From contig NC_133971.1 in assembly GCF_031877795.1 (NCBI RefSeq), forward strand, positions 50,273,642-50,337,641: DNA of 64,000 nucleotides. The letters run 5' to 3'. The first letter of the stretch is position 1. Each line of letters starts with the position of its first letter. Below, piece after piece: positions 26,601 to 39,900 of this stretch. The stretch comes from Strix aluco. Lineage: Eukaryota; Chordata; Aves; Strigiformes; Strigidae. Below the pieces are notes generated by a model. It was not told where the DNA came from. It ran no database searches and saw nothing but the letters and a program-made list of their open reading frames with translations. A program made the position numbers and the translations under genes.

Positions 26601-29355
26601 TGCTAGTTGCATTTGGATGCCAAAACATTAGCACAGCTCTCACTACTGGCTCTTACACATCTTTTTTGAAAGCTAGGTACTTTGCAATTTTTGCCTCTTC
26701 TATAAGCTTTCATTGCTTGTTTTTCCAAGTTTTCCTTGAGTACTAACCTCGCTGTGGGTAAGAAAGCATCCTGAATACTAAAAGTTTCGTCTTCAGTGGT
26801 AGCTATTGATGGAGGTCCCTCTGCTGCAATGGGAAGCACATGCTTCAAGTGTTGCATGCCCTGGGTATGCCTGCACTTACCAGTTCAGTGCAGTTCAAGC
26901 CTGCTCTTTGGTCCGAATTTGCCAGTCAGCCACACTGAAACCCCCAAAACCCCACTGAGAGGCTGCCTCAGCCCAAGCTCCACAGACGTGTTTGGAGGGG
27001 GACAGCCTGCTCTTTCTTAGAGCCCCAGAGTATGTCCAAACTTCCACTCAGAAATGGAGCATGTTAAGTTTGAATGCAATACTGCCCTGTCAGGGATATC
27101 CCAAGTCTGACCCTTGTTAACACCGTATAAATGCATTCAGTGACTAACTACTGCAATTTGAAAAGTCATGGGCTACACCACCTGGGATCTGCCCTAGATC
27201 CCCAGTCTTTACCCCACAACTACTGTCTACCCTCAGAGGGTACCACACTGGGACAGCAGTAGGTTCGACCCATAACTTGCAAGCATATTTTTGGGACATA
27301 AGTTTTTATTTACCACGTGTTCAGATAGACACCAATATGTAATTAATAAATCACAAAAATCACTTTAAGCTCAGAAATGTTCCCACTGAACTCAGTGGGA
27401 GTCTTCACATGTTAAATGCGCTGGGATCAGTCACCTGAGGCTATGAACTCCCAGATCTGCCTAAAGTCCCTTGCTGTTGTAAACATGGCAGACTGACGCT
27501 GTTACAATATTTGATATTATAGCACTTTAAACCAAGACTGTCCTCTTCAGGAAAAGCAAGGACTCCAATCATAGAAAACATCTTTATGGATGTTCAAGTG
27601 GCTGGCAGAAGGAACCAATACAACTGTGCAGATGCTTTCTTGCACCAGGGCAGAGTTAACTCTGGCACTGAGGGAAAACAACTGCAGCTTATAGGGAAGT
27701 ATTTAATCTCTGTTCTCCTGTGCAATTCTCAGCAACACAGTAAAAGGAACACACACTACAATTAATGATTTACATATTTATAACTCCATCTTCTTGACCT
27801 TTGTTAGACAAAACACCTGAGTAAACCAATCTCTATGCTTAAATTTCTTGTAACAGCTGGGAATGTGGTAAATATTTTTGAAAAAAAAGTGAGCAGGAAG
27901 GATAACTGTTTTGGTTTTTTTAAGGTAACACAAAGCAGGAATACAGAAATGGTCAGATGGAGTTTAATAATAAGACAACAAGTTGCAACTGCTAAAAACT
28001 GAATGTAAGAAGCTATTTTGCTTGTGCAGTGGCACACTTCAATTTTGCAACAATAACAAGTTGCTTGTTTATCTCATCCAAGCAACTGTTTTCTCCTTTC
28101 ACATCACAGCAAATAGCTGACTAGGTGAAAAAAGTTGATCAGTAATTTCGAGGATTATAGCTAAATCATTGCACTGGTTTCAATTTAATGGTCATAAAAA
28201 TTTCTTATTACCTTTATATCAGTATATAAGGCAATATTCTTATTAACTTTGGATAGAACACAGTATCTTGACTATTTCCAATTCTTAGGACTGCAGGCAC
28301 ATCCTAAAGAAATATTTTAAAAGTATATGTACCCTTTTTGATAACTACCTCTTTTGGCTTCATTCACCCACTGAAATGAATGAAATCTGAAAGTAAATTT
28401 TATGCCCTTGAACAAGGGCAGGATTCTTTTTCTGAGTACGTCTCACTGAAGCTCCTAGCTTGCAGCTAGTGTTTTGTCTTGAGTTGAGGCAGCCAGGGAT
28501 GCTTGATATTTTGTAGTAACATGGTATAACGATAATTTAGAAGTCTATTTGTGTCAGACTAGCAAGGGAAGGCCATATGAAGAAGCAAAGTTGTTAGGAG
28601 AAATAATGCATCTCTCACTCTCAGGAACTCAGTGCTCTGTTAGTGCTAGTGAAGAAATTCCTGCCTACCCTTGGCGTTCTGCTTTAGAAGCCAAAAGCAA
28701 ATTAGGATCCATATGCACTATGGATTCTTTCAGCTCTGCCTAATATCTGTAGTTGCCAGATCAAAGCTTTTAACTGAGTAAACCAATCTGCTTCTGTATT
28801 AGAGTCAAATACGCTTGATTGTGCACACCCTACTGATAAAAAATGGTGCTTAATCAGCATAAATGCATACTTTGTGTGCAAGAGCACAGTGTTTTATTGA
28901 AAACAGATTGGAGAGTTTTAGCCAGGGAAAATGACTGTTGTCCAGATCACCAGCAATTTCAAAGGTTGTTTTTGTGTGTATGCTTTAGGTAGACACAGAG
29001 CACTAAAAGGCAATGACTGTTGGATGATGTTCCATCTGTATAGCTGCTGAGCAGGTCAGAAAATTAATTGTTAGAGAGGTTTTAAATGGGAATGGAAGAA
29101 TATTTGTTATTCCACCCTGAAAATTGTAAGATATAAACACTGGACTTGGCAACTTGCTCAACAATTACTCAGAAGAAAAAAGTCTATCACCACTAGTTCT
29201 TAAGTACAGACACGTTGATAAGCCCCCCCCTGAAATTTTCATTACAATATTTTGTTAGTGAAGACAAATAGCAATTAGCAAAACAAACCCAACATTTTAA
29301 ATAACCTAACAAAGATTATTTTTCTTTTCCTAAATCAAATTTTCCTCTCCTTTAT
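17650..29355. other. AT-rich intergenic DNA, no gene recognised
   Basis: No exon with family resemblance was found. Noted content: T runs at about 19,567-19,584, 22,314-22,332 and 24,607-24,619; a (CT)n tract at about 26,490-26,522 ending in a good splice-acceptor-like 'tctccag' with no open frame after it; and short pieces resembling an ancient amniote repeat near 23,505-23,560 and 27,385-27,435. A 131-codon minus-strand frame at 25,334-25,729 shows no domain and is probably chance. Confidence 0.45.
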
Positions 29356-29357
29356 AG

Positions 29358-29597
29358 AGTCACTATTTCCTCTGTTCTTCATGCACAAAGTAAAGAGGAT
29401 CTTAATTTCTGAAGTGAATAAATGCAGACGTTGGGCTAATTTACAAAAAAACTTTGTGGCTTTTCTCAAGCCTCGTGCTCTAGGACACAAGGACCTCATG
29501 TTCTTCACTCACAGGATCAAGAAGCAGGAACGAGAAGAAAGGAAAAACTCTCTTTAATTTTACATAGAAATTACTTGTGTATTTCCTTAAATAGAAG
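29358..29597 (+). other. Exon-like open frame with splice-site consensus at both ends, unidentified gene
   Basis: The frame is open from the acceptor-like 'ctcctttatag' (AG at 29,356-29,357) to a TAA at 29,555-29,557. It encodes about 66 residues including FFMHKVKRILISEVNK, NFVAFLKPRALGHKD and RIKKQEREERKN, a basic, coiled-coil-prone composition typical of real protein. A consensus donor (AAG then GTAAGC) stands at 29,597/29,598, downstream of the stop. A second exon-like block on the same strand follows 520 bp later. I do not recognise the family. A weak likeness to the charged region of DNAJC21 was considered and judged insufficient. It may be a decayed exon of a lost gene, a terminal coding exon, or part of a long non-coding RNA. 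Confidence 0.35.
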
Positions 29598-29859
29598 GTA
29601 AGCAATCTAATCTAAAGCACTACAAAACCTTTTTCTTTGACCTTAACTGGCGGGCAGAGGTGCAGCTATAGTACAGGTGATCCTATGTTTGACAAGGAGA
29701 TAAAATCAAAGTTTGAGTTAAGGCTCTTGACTCACCTGAGTCTCAGTGCTGTGCTTCAATCCTGCAATGCTGTAACTACTGCTTTATTACTGCAGTGAAT
29801 ACCTAAAAGTATAATGTCTTAAACTACCTACTGGGTATTTAGGGAGAAAATCTGGCCTA

Positions 29860-30024
29860 AGCGTGTCAGTGGGAATTTTACCACTGACTTCATTGACAGC
29901 CTGGATTTCACCCACAGCTTGTTGAATCACTAGGGGGTTTTTTACTGAGTTTTCCAAACTATATGGTACTAGATAACCGTCATACTCTATTTTCAGCACT
30001 ATTGTTTTTTCTGGATCAAACATC
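29860..30024. repeat. Ancient amniote-type dispersed repeat piece
   Basis: The stretch 'aaaatctggcctaag', then 'gtcagtgggaattttacc', then 'actgacttcattgaca' follows wording I associate with an old repeat common to birds and reptiles. Related wording recurs near 2,420, 23,510 and 27,385. The family name is not certain. A 78-codon minus-strand frame overlaps it and is discounted for that reason. Confidence 0.4.
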
Positions 30025-30115
30025 TCTATTGATCTGTCTAAATGGGTTAAAAAAAAGTGGGAGGGAGAACAAATTTTTTAAAGTTTTGAAAGAAAGCTTT
30101 GTACATCTTTTCTAG

Positions 30116-30264
30116 TTATGGAGCAACAACTGCAAAAATTACATCAACAAGACAGAAGAGCATCATTTCAGGAAGATGAGCAACTAACCCTCAAAGGCCT
30201 TACATTTGATATGTTGGAAGAGTACATGAATGATATAGCTAAACTATGAAGGAATTTCAGGAAG
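30116..30264 (+). other. Second exon-like block, same strand, unidentified gene
   Basis: Bounded by an acceptor-like pyrimidine tract ending TCTAG (AG at 30,114-30,115) and a donor-like AAG then GTAAAA at 30,264/30,265. From ATG at 30,118 the frame encodes 43 residues, MEQQLQKLHQQDRRASFQED then EQLTLKGLTFDMLEEYMND, before TGA at 30,247-30,249. Reading past that stop stays sensible (RNFRK) up to the donor. The glutamine- and leucine-rich acidic helix is typical of a real coiled-coil protein. Together with the block at 29,358-29,597 it suggests two exons of one gene or unitary pseudogene. No family is recognised. Confidence 0.35.
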
Positions 30265-30269
30265 GTAAA

Positions 30270-33200
30270 AATTAACCTTACATATTCATACCTATTTTCC
30301 TTTGAAATGCATGTCATAGGGGGAAACTGATTTGCTTAACTGCATCTTGGAACAAGGGACCTTCTGTGTTTTTCCATTAAAGTAAATAATCATCCTGTTT
30401 TCTAGCTGTACTAACAATTTCTATTGTCTAAAAAGACAGTAGTTCTTTCTCTCCTTTTGTGGCACAGAGGTGGAGGGAATATTTTCTTAACATTAGAAGC
30501 ATACTTACTAGTATAATACAGCACAAATTAAGAGACAGACTTTCTCTAGGCACACCAGTCTACAAAATCACTGCTCCCAGCCGCTTAGTTTTATTAATGA
30601 GAAATGTAGGATACTCCATTGCCCAAACTCACCATTTATGATTACATCTATGTCCCAATCTTTTATTAGTATTTCCACGTTGCAAAGCAAGCATAAACCT
30701 GCTCCATTTTGCATTGCCTTTGCACAGGTGCAAATGATTTAGCAATTGCAACCACATGTGTCCCATTATATAACTGCATACGCTTCCTATTTTAATCAGT
30801 GTGGCAAATGACTAATTGTATAAATGTGCAATTTAAAAACCTACTGATATGAAAACATGATAGACAACACCTTCATTTTTAGATGTCACTACCCTCTGGC
30901 TGAATATATAAAGTTCAGTGCTATAGTTCTTGTCTGTAATGACACTCTACGTAGTTAGCTGGTTCACCTTTTTACTCTCTAAGTAATGTGCTGAGTTGTA
31001 ACATTTGTGTCCTACTGTAGGAAAGAATGTGATGCCATCAGTTGGGTGACCTGTAGGTGCAGGTGCACAGATGATGAAGCAGCTGCATTAGAAGTATTAT
31101 GTATTGATCCATGGTAAACTTTGGATATCTCCACACGCAAGCAGGTGATCCTTTTGGACTGGGAAGAACTCATCTCACAGTGAAAGAATTAGCTATTTCT
31201 AGAGAAAGAAAAAATAATATGTTTATTTTCCCTGCTTGTATTCCTTTATTTTCTTGGATAGATGGGCTCAGGACTAAAAAGTTTCCTCTACTCTCTATGT
31301 AACACTGATAAAATAGAGAAGTCTTGTTGAAGACAGCCATGCGGGATTCCTCTTCCCATTAAGTTATGGCTAATATTCTGAATAGACAAACACAAGGAAG
31401 AAATGCATATACATCCTCTGATACACATGGAAAATTAGGAATGTACAACAACTAATGATAATCTGCAGAGATATAACAATCTGTTTAAAATGAAAAGGAC
31501 ATATATTTGGGGGAAAAAAATCCAACAATTTTATAAAGGTTCCCTCTCTAATTTATAAACTTATTGTTATGAAAAGCATTTACTCATAGTCTCAGTTTTA
31601 TTTTTATCACATGTCCAAGTCCAAAATTGCTTCAAGAATGCAAATACATGGCATGCCTACTATTCCAGAAAGGAAACAGCGTTTTTATTTTCTCATGTTC
31701 TCCCACTTTTTGCAACTTCTAGTATATTAAAAATGTACAAACACAAAGGGTGTCTGTGACTGAAAGAAGCTACCTATTCTCTTCGTCACCCAAACCACAT
31801 GTACCGGTGTCCAGACTTTCAGACAGCAGTAATGACAATTACCATAATTTTTGTAGATGCAGCCCTACAATTTAAAGTCCTTACTAGATAGTAATAATGT
31901 CAACCCAGAGACATAAATTCTAACTTAGACAAATGAGCAGAATGTATACTCCGAGCATCTAAATTCCAGCAAAAAATCATGAACTCATTGTAACCTCCAC
32001 ACAGCCTCATTCTACAAAGTTCATTAATATCAGCTTCAACATTTTGCAGTGTAATAACAGGTACAATTTTTAAAGTCCTCTGGAATTCAAATACAGGCTC
32101 ACATGACTTTCAAAAATGGAATCAGTATTCTAAATTAAGCCCCCAAATCCCTTTAAATACTTTATTTTCTCTGCAGCGTTTCTTCATGTCAGTTTCCTGT
32201 TTCATCTAACGTAGAAAAAGCCCTTGTCAAAATCCTGTCTGTACTTTGGTAAGTTATTAAGCAAATTAAAAATATATTATAGCCTGAAGCCAGAATCTTG
32301 GTTTTTATTTCTGTATACAACTTTAATTGTTACATACTTTTAGACCATAGTCAGCTTTCAGTCTATCTTATTTTTGTACTACAAATGTATAACAGTGTCA
32401 TAAGTTGTAAAAAGAAGCTGAAAAATGAACAACTGCAGTTTCCGGCACCATGAAGATCTACAAGCACTCAAGAACGTAGAATAAATACCTGTCCTAGCTG
32501 ACTGACTTCTGCTATAGCATCTCATTCATCTTCAATAGTGTCTTAACCTTTCTTCTTCTGCCCATAAGCACACACTCAAGTTCTTGGTCTTGTTCCCTCC
32601 CACAGACCCTTTAAAATTCTCCTCTATCTGCTTTAAAATGCCTATATCACACCACACCAGGTTTGTCAGATTATCTGTTTGTCACTTTAATGAAACAGAT
32701 TAACTCTTCGCACTGAAAGAACCTGTGAGCTCCTGGGACACAAAGTATGTCACAAAACTGCCAACAGAAGTCAGTGGAAGGATCTTTTGAAGGCAGCCAT
32801 GGGTATACATTTAATTTTGCAGATTGATACAAGCATACCATCTTTCCAAGTCCGTGATTAAGTACCAGCCACCATCAAAGATTTCAATATGTAATTCAAA
32901 ACACAAGCACGGAGATATCTCTGCTTTCATAGTCAGTGCTGGTATAAACCCTGGTTATCTATTAACATAGTGATAGCTACCTGTTTTACATCATTGTGAT
33001 AGGTCCCACAGACTTTATAGTATCCCTTATAAAGACAGACAATAAATTCAAGTTTAGGTGGATTATCTAAGCGAATACTTTGAAAATATCTTTTCAAGGG
33101 CCAGAGGAGATGATTACCAGAGAAATTACAGGATGTTGAAACAGACATTATGAGTCTGGAATAGAAGCCTTAGAAGAAGAAAGTGAGCAGGTTTTATTGT

Positions 33201-36200
33201 CCATCAATGTTATTATTTCCCTCTGCCCAAGATACAGTAAAGAACTGCAACAACAATGACCAATCCATAAAAACATGGCATCACCCTTGCTCCTTCATTC
33301 TTTCAAAGAAAATGTTCCCCCGTTGCCTGTTGGATGTCCTCATTCATACCAATGCATTAGTTTTTATGACAGGACTTGCATTACTGTTTTCATCTAGCAG
33401 AGCAGCAGGACTTGGTACAGAGCACAGCTAATGTTGGTTGCAATATGACCTCTGATACCAGCTGTTTCTGTACTTCCTCACAGGTGTTTGTCTTCCACAT
33501 GGCTGACAGCTGAATTCTGTTCAAAAAGGATGACTAAGGCTGCAATAGATAGAAAGCCAAGTTTGCTCTTGGATTCTTGTCTTCCTCCTGCTGTGCCTCA
33601 TGTCATTAGCAGAGCTTTGCCATTGTGGTACAGAGGTTGCTGGAAATAAATTGTTCTTAAGCAGACAGGCTTTTGTTCAGTTTAGTCTCTAGGCTTCCAG
33701 CCCGAAGTCTTGAGCAATTCACACTCAGAAAGCTCTGTGTGTCTGTGGTAAGGCTCTTTTTCAGAGACTTTTTAGTCTGAGCCAATTTGTAGTAAAGAGA
33801 ACCATTTTCTGAAAGACTGTTGTGGGCAGACGATCTTCATTATCAGTCTTGTCCTAGCATATTCTCTGAATTTTCCATCAAATTAGGCTTTGGATTTAGA
33901 TGCAGATAAGATTATTCTTACGTTTCTATATCTGTATTTCTTTATGTGGACTAGTTGCAGAGCAAATCAGGGAGGCATACAGTATTCTTGTATGTCTTGC
34001 TTATTAATTAATTAATCCTTCACTTTTTTCTGTACAAATGGGTGAAAGAAATGATGTGTGCACATAGATCTTTCTTTCTGAAAAAATAATGCAGGTTTCG
34101 TTTATTTTCCGTCACGACCACAATTGCATCACATGAAATCCAAGGTTACTCTCTAAAATAGTCAGCATGTTACTCATTTTTTTTTGTGGACATGCAAGAG
34201 GCCAAGTAACATTGTGGGTTTTCCTGCTCCTTTTCGACTTCTCTTGTTACTCCTTCCAGAAGCCACTGTCTGTAATGTCTTTGCACAAGCCTACAAACGG
34301 AGGTACTTTTTAGAACCAAGATTTTTTTGGATGCACTCGTATCAGCATAATATTTGTGAAGCATTTGGTGTAACTGTTGAGAGAGCATCCCTCACTCATT
34401 TTCTTACCGATGATGGTATACAACCCCTCCTGTCTATCAGTTAGAAGTTGTCATCAGCTATCACCCAAGTTCTGAGCATTTCTAGCCAGTCTTCACCTGC
34501 CAGCTATTTTTGTTGAATGCTTTGATGAATTATATAAAAATTGTATAAGCATGACTTTTGCTGCAATCTGCACTTTACAGACCCTTCAGTTCTTTTGCAG
34601 CTAAAAAGAGAAGAATGAGGACTATAATGTTTCTCCATCTAGCTCTAAGTCCCAAAATGCACATTCATGTGCCTGTATCCTGTTCTGCGGAATGGCAAGG
34701 CAATTTTACAACAGCTATGAGCTCCTGGGCTATGAGCTCTTATTTTCAATCCCATCTAAGATGCTTGCTTTTCCCCTTAATCTTCTTTTTCCCATTCTTA
34801 TTCCACCTCAAGAAATACATTTTCTTCTCTCTTCTCTATTATCTACATGTAACACTGCTACATTTTTTTTCCTGGATTTATTTAAAGGATGATTTTTGCC
34901 TAGACTTCACCTGTTACAAATTGCCACATCCAGCCTTTGACTCCTATTTTTAAATACCTTGACAATATATTGCTTGTCCACATGTTTCTATTTTCTGAAA
35001 GAATACCTGAATGCACCAATATGTAAAATATCTTAAAAGCAACAAAGCATACAGAACAAATGAGAAAAGCCAAAAACCAAAATGCCAGTTGATTCACGGA
35101 GTACCTGATTATTTTGCTTTCCAAGATATTAACAACACTGTTACTGTGTTAGCTATGTCTAAGATAAAATGTGGAAACTCCCTTTCGCTTAGAATACTGA
35201 TGATATTTAGGATACTAATGCTTATCTGGTACCTTTTAAATATTCAGTATCTTGTGTTCTTTTTCCCAAGATTAAGAGAGGTAGTTTTTGAATCAACAGA
35301 CTACACTTGGGTAGCCAGAGAGCGTACTAGATGGGTATCCTTATTCACTTATATGAAATTCTGTATTGCTTCCCTTAGGAAATATTAAAAGTAGCATATT
35401 TATTAGAGAGCCAGTCACGCTAAAGGCTTTATTTGTTCAACTGACAGCTGCTTATAAGCAATAATTACAGCATTACAGAAGGTAACAGACCAATTTATTC
35501 ATTTTTCAGTGCATAAATACTGCCTGAGCATGAATAGCCGGGATTACTATGAATGGGCGAGAACCATTTAGTCATGTAACAGAAAAGAAAAATATATAGA
35601 ATTGTTTTGCATAAAGATGTTCTTGGTCTTTTAAAATCTGTCCATTACTTATGAAGCCACAATACTGCTTAAAATGCTTTAACTGAAACAGTTTCTTAGA
35701 GAGAATGATATATTTTATTAGACCAACTATATAGTTTTAAAGAGTGGATTATTTTTATTAAGTGTTTTATAGCATATTTTAAGTACCTTAACTGAGTGGA
35801 TAAAAGTGCACATATGAAAGGACATGTTTTTCTTTCATTAGGTAAGTGTAACAGCATTATTGAAATTCAGCCATGACTGGAAAGAAAACAAAACAAAACA
35901 AAAGTTGAGCCACTGGGAGAAATGTTGTGGGAAGGATGCCTGGTTTCTTCAGATTCTTCACTCAAAATCTGGCCAGAGCATAGTTTGGAGTTCCTATCCA
36001 CTTCAGTGCAGCCAACCTTTCACTGTCTATGTCCTTCTGAGGTTTTCCAGCCCTTCCCCAGACCTTTCTCCTTCATGCAGTCCACTGAAGCCCAGGTTCA
36101 GCCAGAGAACAGATGAGAACTGGCCTTTTGCATATCCTCAGCCCTCCAAGTCCTAAAAGAAATTCGGATGGTCCCTACTGCCTCACCCCAGAGCTACACA

Positions 36201-36520
36201 CTGTGTAACAGGGCTGGTGCGGGCACCCGTCCCCAGAGAGGACTGGGAACTGTGAGTGTTAACCACAGGCAAATTCCTGCCTACTGCTTAGAGCAGGCCA
36301 CGTTTGCGACATTTCCCATGGGACAACACTTCTTCGTTTCCCATGGAGCAGCTTTTGCAGCTCCCTGCTCAGGACATGGGTGCTTGTAAGCCTCACTGCT
36401 GGAGATCTCAGTAAGTCATACCTAGGGAGTCCTGGTACCTAGAGTGACATGTGGCTTTAATGGGGTGTTGTAACCCATTCCGTTGAGCTATGCCTACACT
36501 ATGTATGGCCGAGATTGTCA
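30270..36520. other. AT-rich intergenic DNA, no gene recognised
   Basis: No supported exon or clear mobile element. Long-looking frames at 34,558-34,953 and 35,011-35,388 lie in AT-rich sequence, are rich in Phe, Ile and Leu, and have no conserved motif, so I take them as chance. Confidence 0.45.
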
Positions 36521-36521
36521 C

Positions 36522-36549
36522 TTTTTTTTTTTTTTTTTTTTTTTTTTTT
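36522..36549 (+). repeat. 28-base poly(T) run
   Basis: An uninterrupted T run that separates AT-rich sequence from the GC-rich island to its right. On the minus strand it is a poly(A) tail position for anything transcribed leftwards from the island. Confidence 0.95.
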
Positions 36550-36679
36550 AGCTTTTCAATATCCATTTATCATTGAATTGGAAGAGCCAATATGAGAGTA
36601 AGGAAAGCTTAGGCACGGAATAGGCTTTCAGTAAAAGTTGAGAAGAGCGCAGGAAAGTCGTTACGACCAAGAGCTCCCT

Positions 36680-36885
36680 CTGGTGTCTGACAGAAGGAGC
36701 AGAAGGTCCGCGCCTGCCCATGGCTGGGCTGGGTGGGGACCGTGCCGCAGGGCCAGCACCCGCGAAGCAGTGGCACCCTGCCGCGGGGGTCCCCGGGCAG
36801 CGCCGGGACACGGAGGAGCCCCCGGCACCGGCTTCTCCAGCTCTGGCTGAGCTCTGGCTGAGCTCTGCACCGGGTATGGCCTGAG
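36680..36885. other. Small GC/CpG-rich island in AT-rich desert
   Basis: About 200 bases of strongly GC-rich sequence ('ctgccgcgggggtccccggg', with a duplicated 'ctctggctgagctctggctg' stretch at about 36,840-36,860) inside roughly 38 percent GC surroundings. All six frames contain open stretches up to about 120 codons, as expected for GC-rich DNA; none has a domain. Together with the poly(T) run on its left it could be a retroposed transcript lying on the minus strand, or a small promoter or enhancer island. Confidence 0.45.
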
Positions 36886-36949
36886 CTTTGTTGTGCCAAG
36901 GTGGAAGCACATTTCTCTAACGTAAAAACCTCTTCCAACATTCATAATG

Positions 36950-39900
36950 GAGTTTCACTGATTTGTCTTAAAAAAAAAAAAAATCCCAGGGAACTGCTAT
37001 TTTGAAACAAATTCTTATCCATTTGAACTTCTTACTTATAAATATATTTTTAAAAAAAAGAAAGTTAAAAATCAAAGTACTATGTTTTCATGAATACAGG
37101 TTCACAAATCCATGTCGGTAAGACTTGAGACTCTGCAAGAGTGTACATGGGGTATTTCAGAAGGTAACAAGAGTGACACCTTTCCCAATAATCTCCCTTT
37201 TCTGCTTCCATGATGGCCAACTCCTTGTATTGCAGCAGCTCTCAACCTCTTCCTCTGTGAAGCCGTACACGTGGAAATACAGTAAATGTTTAATTTTGTG
37301 TGCAACTAAATTTATTTTTCCTCTAAAACATTTATTTCAATGTGTTATTTTCTTGGGGTGTCCTGTCTGGATGTGTTTTGGCATTTATGTAACCAACTAT
37401 CACGAGCATAGAGTAGCACACTGACTTTTTAGACACAAACAGGCTCATTTCTTGTTCACTGCAGTTTTGAAAACATGAGAACAGAGGTTAGAAAATGCAC
37501 TGAACCTTAAATGAAAGGATAAATTCAAGCAGTTTTGAGGTCTGGTGATTTCTTCCTCCACAGCATGACTTTGCACAAATCACACTGAACCTGTGGGATG
37601 AAACTGTGTTAGCAGTTAGTATACTTCAAGTGTTTTACAGTTGTTCAGGGCTGCTTCTTCAAGTATGAAGCACAGCAAAAAGGAAGATTAACTTGTATTA
37701 TAACGTGACTGGCTTAATTTAGTAATTTTAAGCTATCAAAAATTGAACACTATACTGGCAAGTAAGTAGGAATTAATATCTGGATATCAAGGTCTATTTT
37801 TATGTAAAATTTGTCAAAGCAAGCCAAAAGCAAAGATTTTTAAAGCTGAGGTACTTAAAATGATGAAGCTTTACCATGATAGGTGAGTGAGTAGTGAGAT
37901 AAAGCATACCATGGAATGCACTTAAGTGAGAATTGGTAAATAAAAATGGTAAAGTGGATTTTCTTAACTGTTACACGCCACTAGATTTCTGGAAAGGTAT
38001 TATGGACACACAGACTAAGGAATTTTGTGAAAACACCTTTCAAAATTTCCAGTAGGGAGGATTGCATATTAAAGGACTGTAAAGGTGTATTTGACTGTAC
38101 TCAAATAACAGGAAATGTTATTTCAGTCATAAGATCTCATTTTATCTGCCTGAAATTACATCCATATCTACAGCCTCTAATATGGGCAAAAGGTCTCTTA
38201 ACTACCTCAGGAAATAAGGTTTGAAACTGCTCTCGACTGCTAAGCAGAGACGAAGAAATACAGATGCCCGAGCTTCCTCTACTTCACAGGTTTCTTCAGT
38301 ATTTCTGCAGCTGCTTCCATGTGTGTTTCTGAAGAAATTAACTGCTCATACCACTATGATTCATTAGTATTTTTCAGAGGAGCATGTTTTAATTAATGCC
38401 TGCACAAGAAATGCTTGCTGTTTGACAATTTTAATTTTCCACAGACAGGAAGTGGCAACATACATTTACAAACTTGAAGTCAAACCAATCTAACAGTAAA
38501 ATAAATCCTTATTTTTTCTAGTCTTTGACTGAGAACTATGTTCTAACTTTACACATAAGCTAAAAAAGCACATTGATAAAATTATCTAGCTATGCATGTT
38601 TGTTTGGGGAAGGTTGTAATTCAGATTTCTGCTTGCAAGCATTCTGTCATAACAGAAAAAAATAGTAAGTATTTTTCTCAAGCAAGAATTATGCTGCAGA
38701 GCATCTGAAACTGAGTCCCACCGTAACTAAATAGGTTGTCCAGTAGGAAAGATAAAACTCTTCATATGACTCCTCTAAAATTTATTTATTGAACTTATTT
38801 TGGGTTTAACATTCAAATATTATTTGTACACTAATATAAACATGACATGAGAAATTTTATTATTTTACAAACAGAATGGTTACACATGGAGGTAGAACAA
38901 TGGAAACTGGGAATAATCTGGTAATAGTAACAGCAGCATCAGCAACCTGATTAATTTTTTAATTCCTTGTAAGGATTACCAATTATTAACTGGCTAACTC
39001 AAGGAAAATTATAATGAAATCGAGTACAAAGGTATATGTAATAATGTTCTTCTAAAAGAGAAGAGCTCAGATCCTTAGCATTACAAATTAATATATAGCT
39101 CCCTATATCATTTAGGGAATTGAATATCGCTGTGACTGGGGTGTTTAAGAAATGGACAAATCAAGCCAGTTTCAAGCTTCAAAAGAAGTACTGATGTTCA
39201 TAGCAGTTCATGTTGCCAATAGTTCTTCATTACTACCAATCATTATTGCTACATATACAAAACAATTAGTACTTAACAAATCTATCCCAGATGAGATGCG
39301 AGCACACAGCACAGTACAGGTGATGCTACATAGTTAGTGCTGATTGCTGCACTCTTTAGTGGTCCTTAGTCACCAGGACCAAGGTTATCTGGCTTGAGAG
39401 CTCCTTGCAGGCAGTTTGCGTTCTTCTTTACTCAGATTATATTTTATACTCTCTGTCCCCAATCCAAAAGAAGATGATCTCATCTGCTCTTGATGACTTC
39501 GTTTGGGGATTGAGACATGTGCTGGGTTTCGCTTACTCTAAAGGTGCCACCAGACACCTTTCTTGCCTGTTCTGCAGGATTGTCTTGGTTTTACCAGGCA
39601 TCTTTCCACTTCTGTTTTGTTGTTTGGTTATTTAGTGACAGGTTTCCAATTGTTATTTCTTAGGTAAGCTTGACTTTGCCTATTTAGTGAGGCTTTAAGA
39701 AAATAGCTGGAAAGAGTGACCTAAGAAACTATAAGCTGTACAAGATCACTTCAGTTGCTGTGAAAAATCATGGAGTGAGTGTTCCTGAAATGTATTTCTT
39801 GCCACATGAAGGAGAAGGTGATTGGGAACACAGGCATACAGGTCCTACGAGCCACTGATTTAAGTAAAATGACTGAAGTAGCTTCCTGTGGTGCAGATAT

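Noticed and set aside
29358-29557. Assignment of the exon-like frame to DNAJC21
   Set aside because: Only a short 'VAF' alignment and similar charge were seen, and the following block does not match that family.
29787-30023. 78-codon minus-strand frame beginning MFDPEKTIVLKIEYDG
   Set aside because: The start looks protein-like, but most of the frame overlaps an ancient dispersed repeat and no exon partner is seen.
34558-35388. Frames of 131 and 125 codons
   Set aside because: AT-rich, hydrophobic-rich chance translations with no motif and no splice or promoter context.
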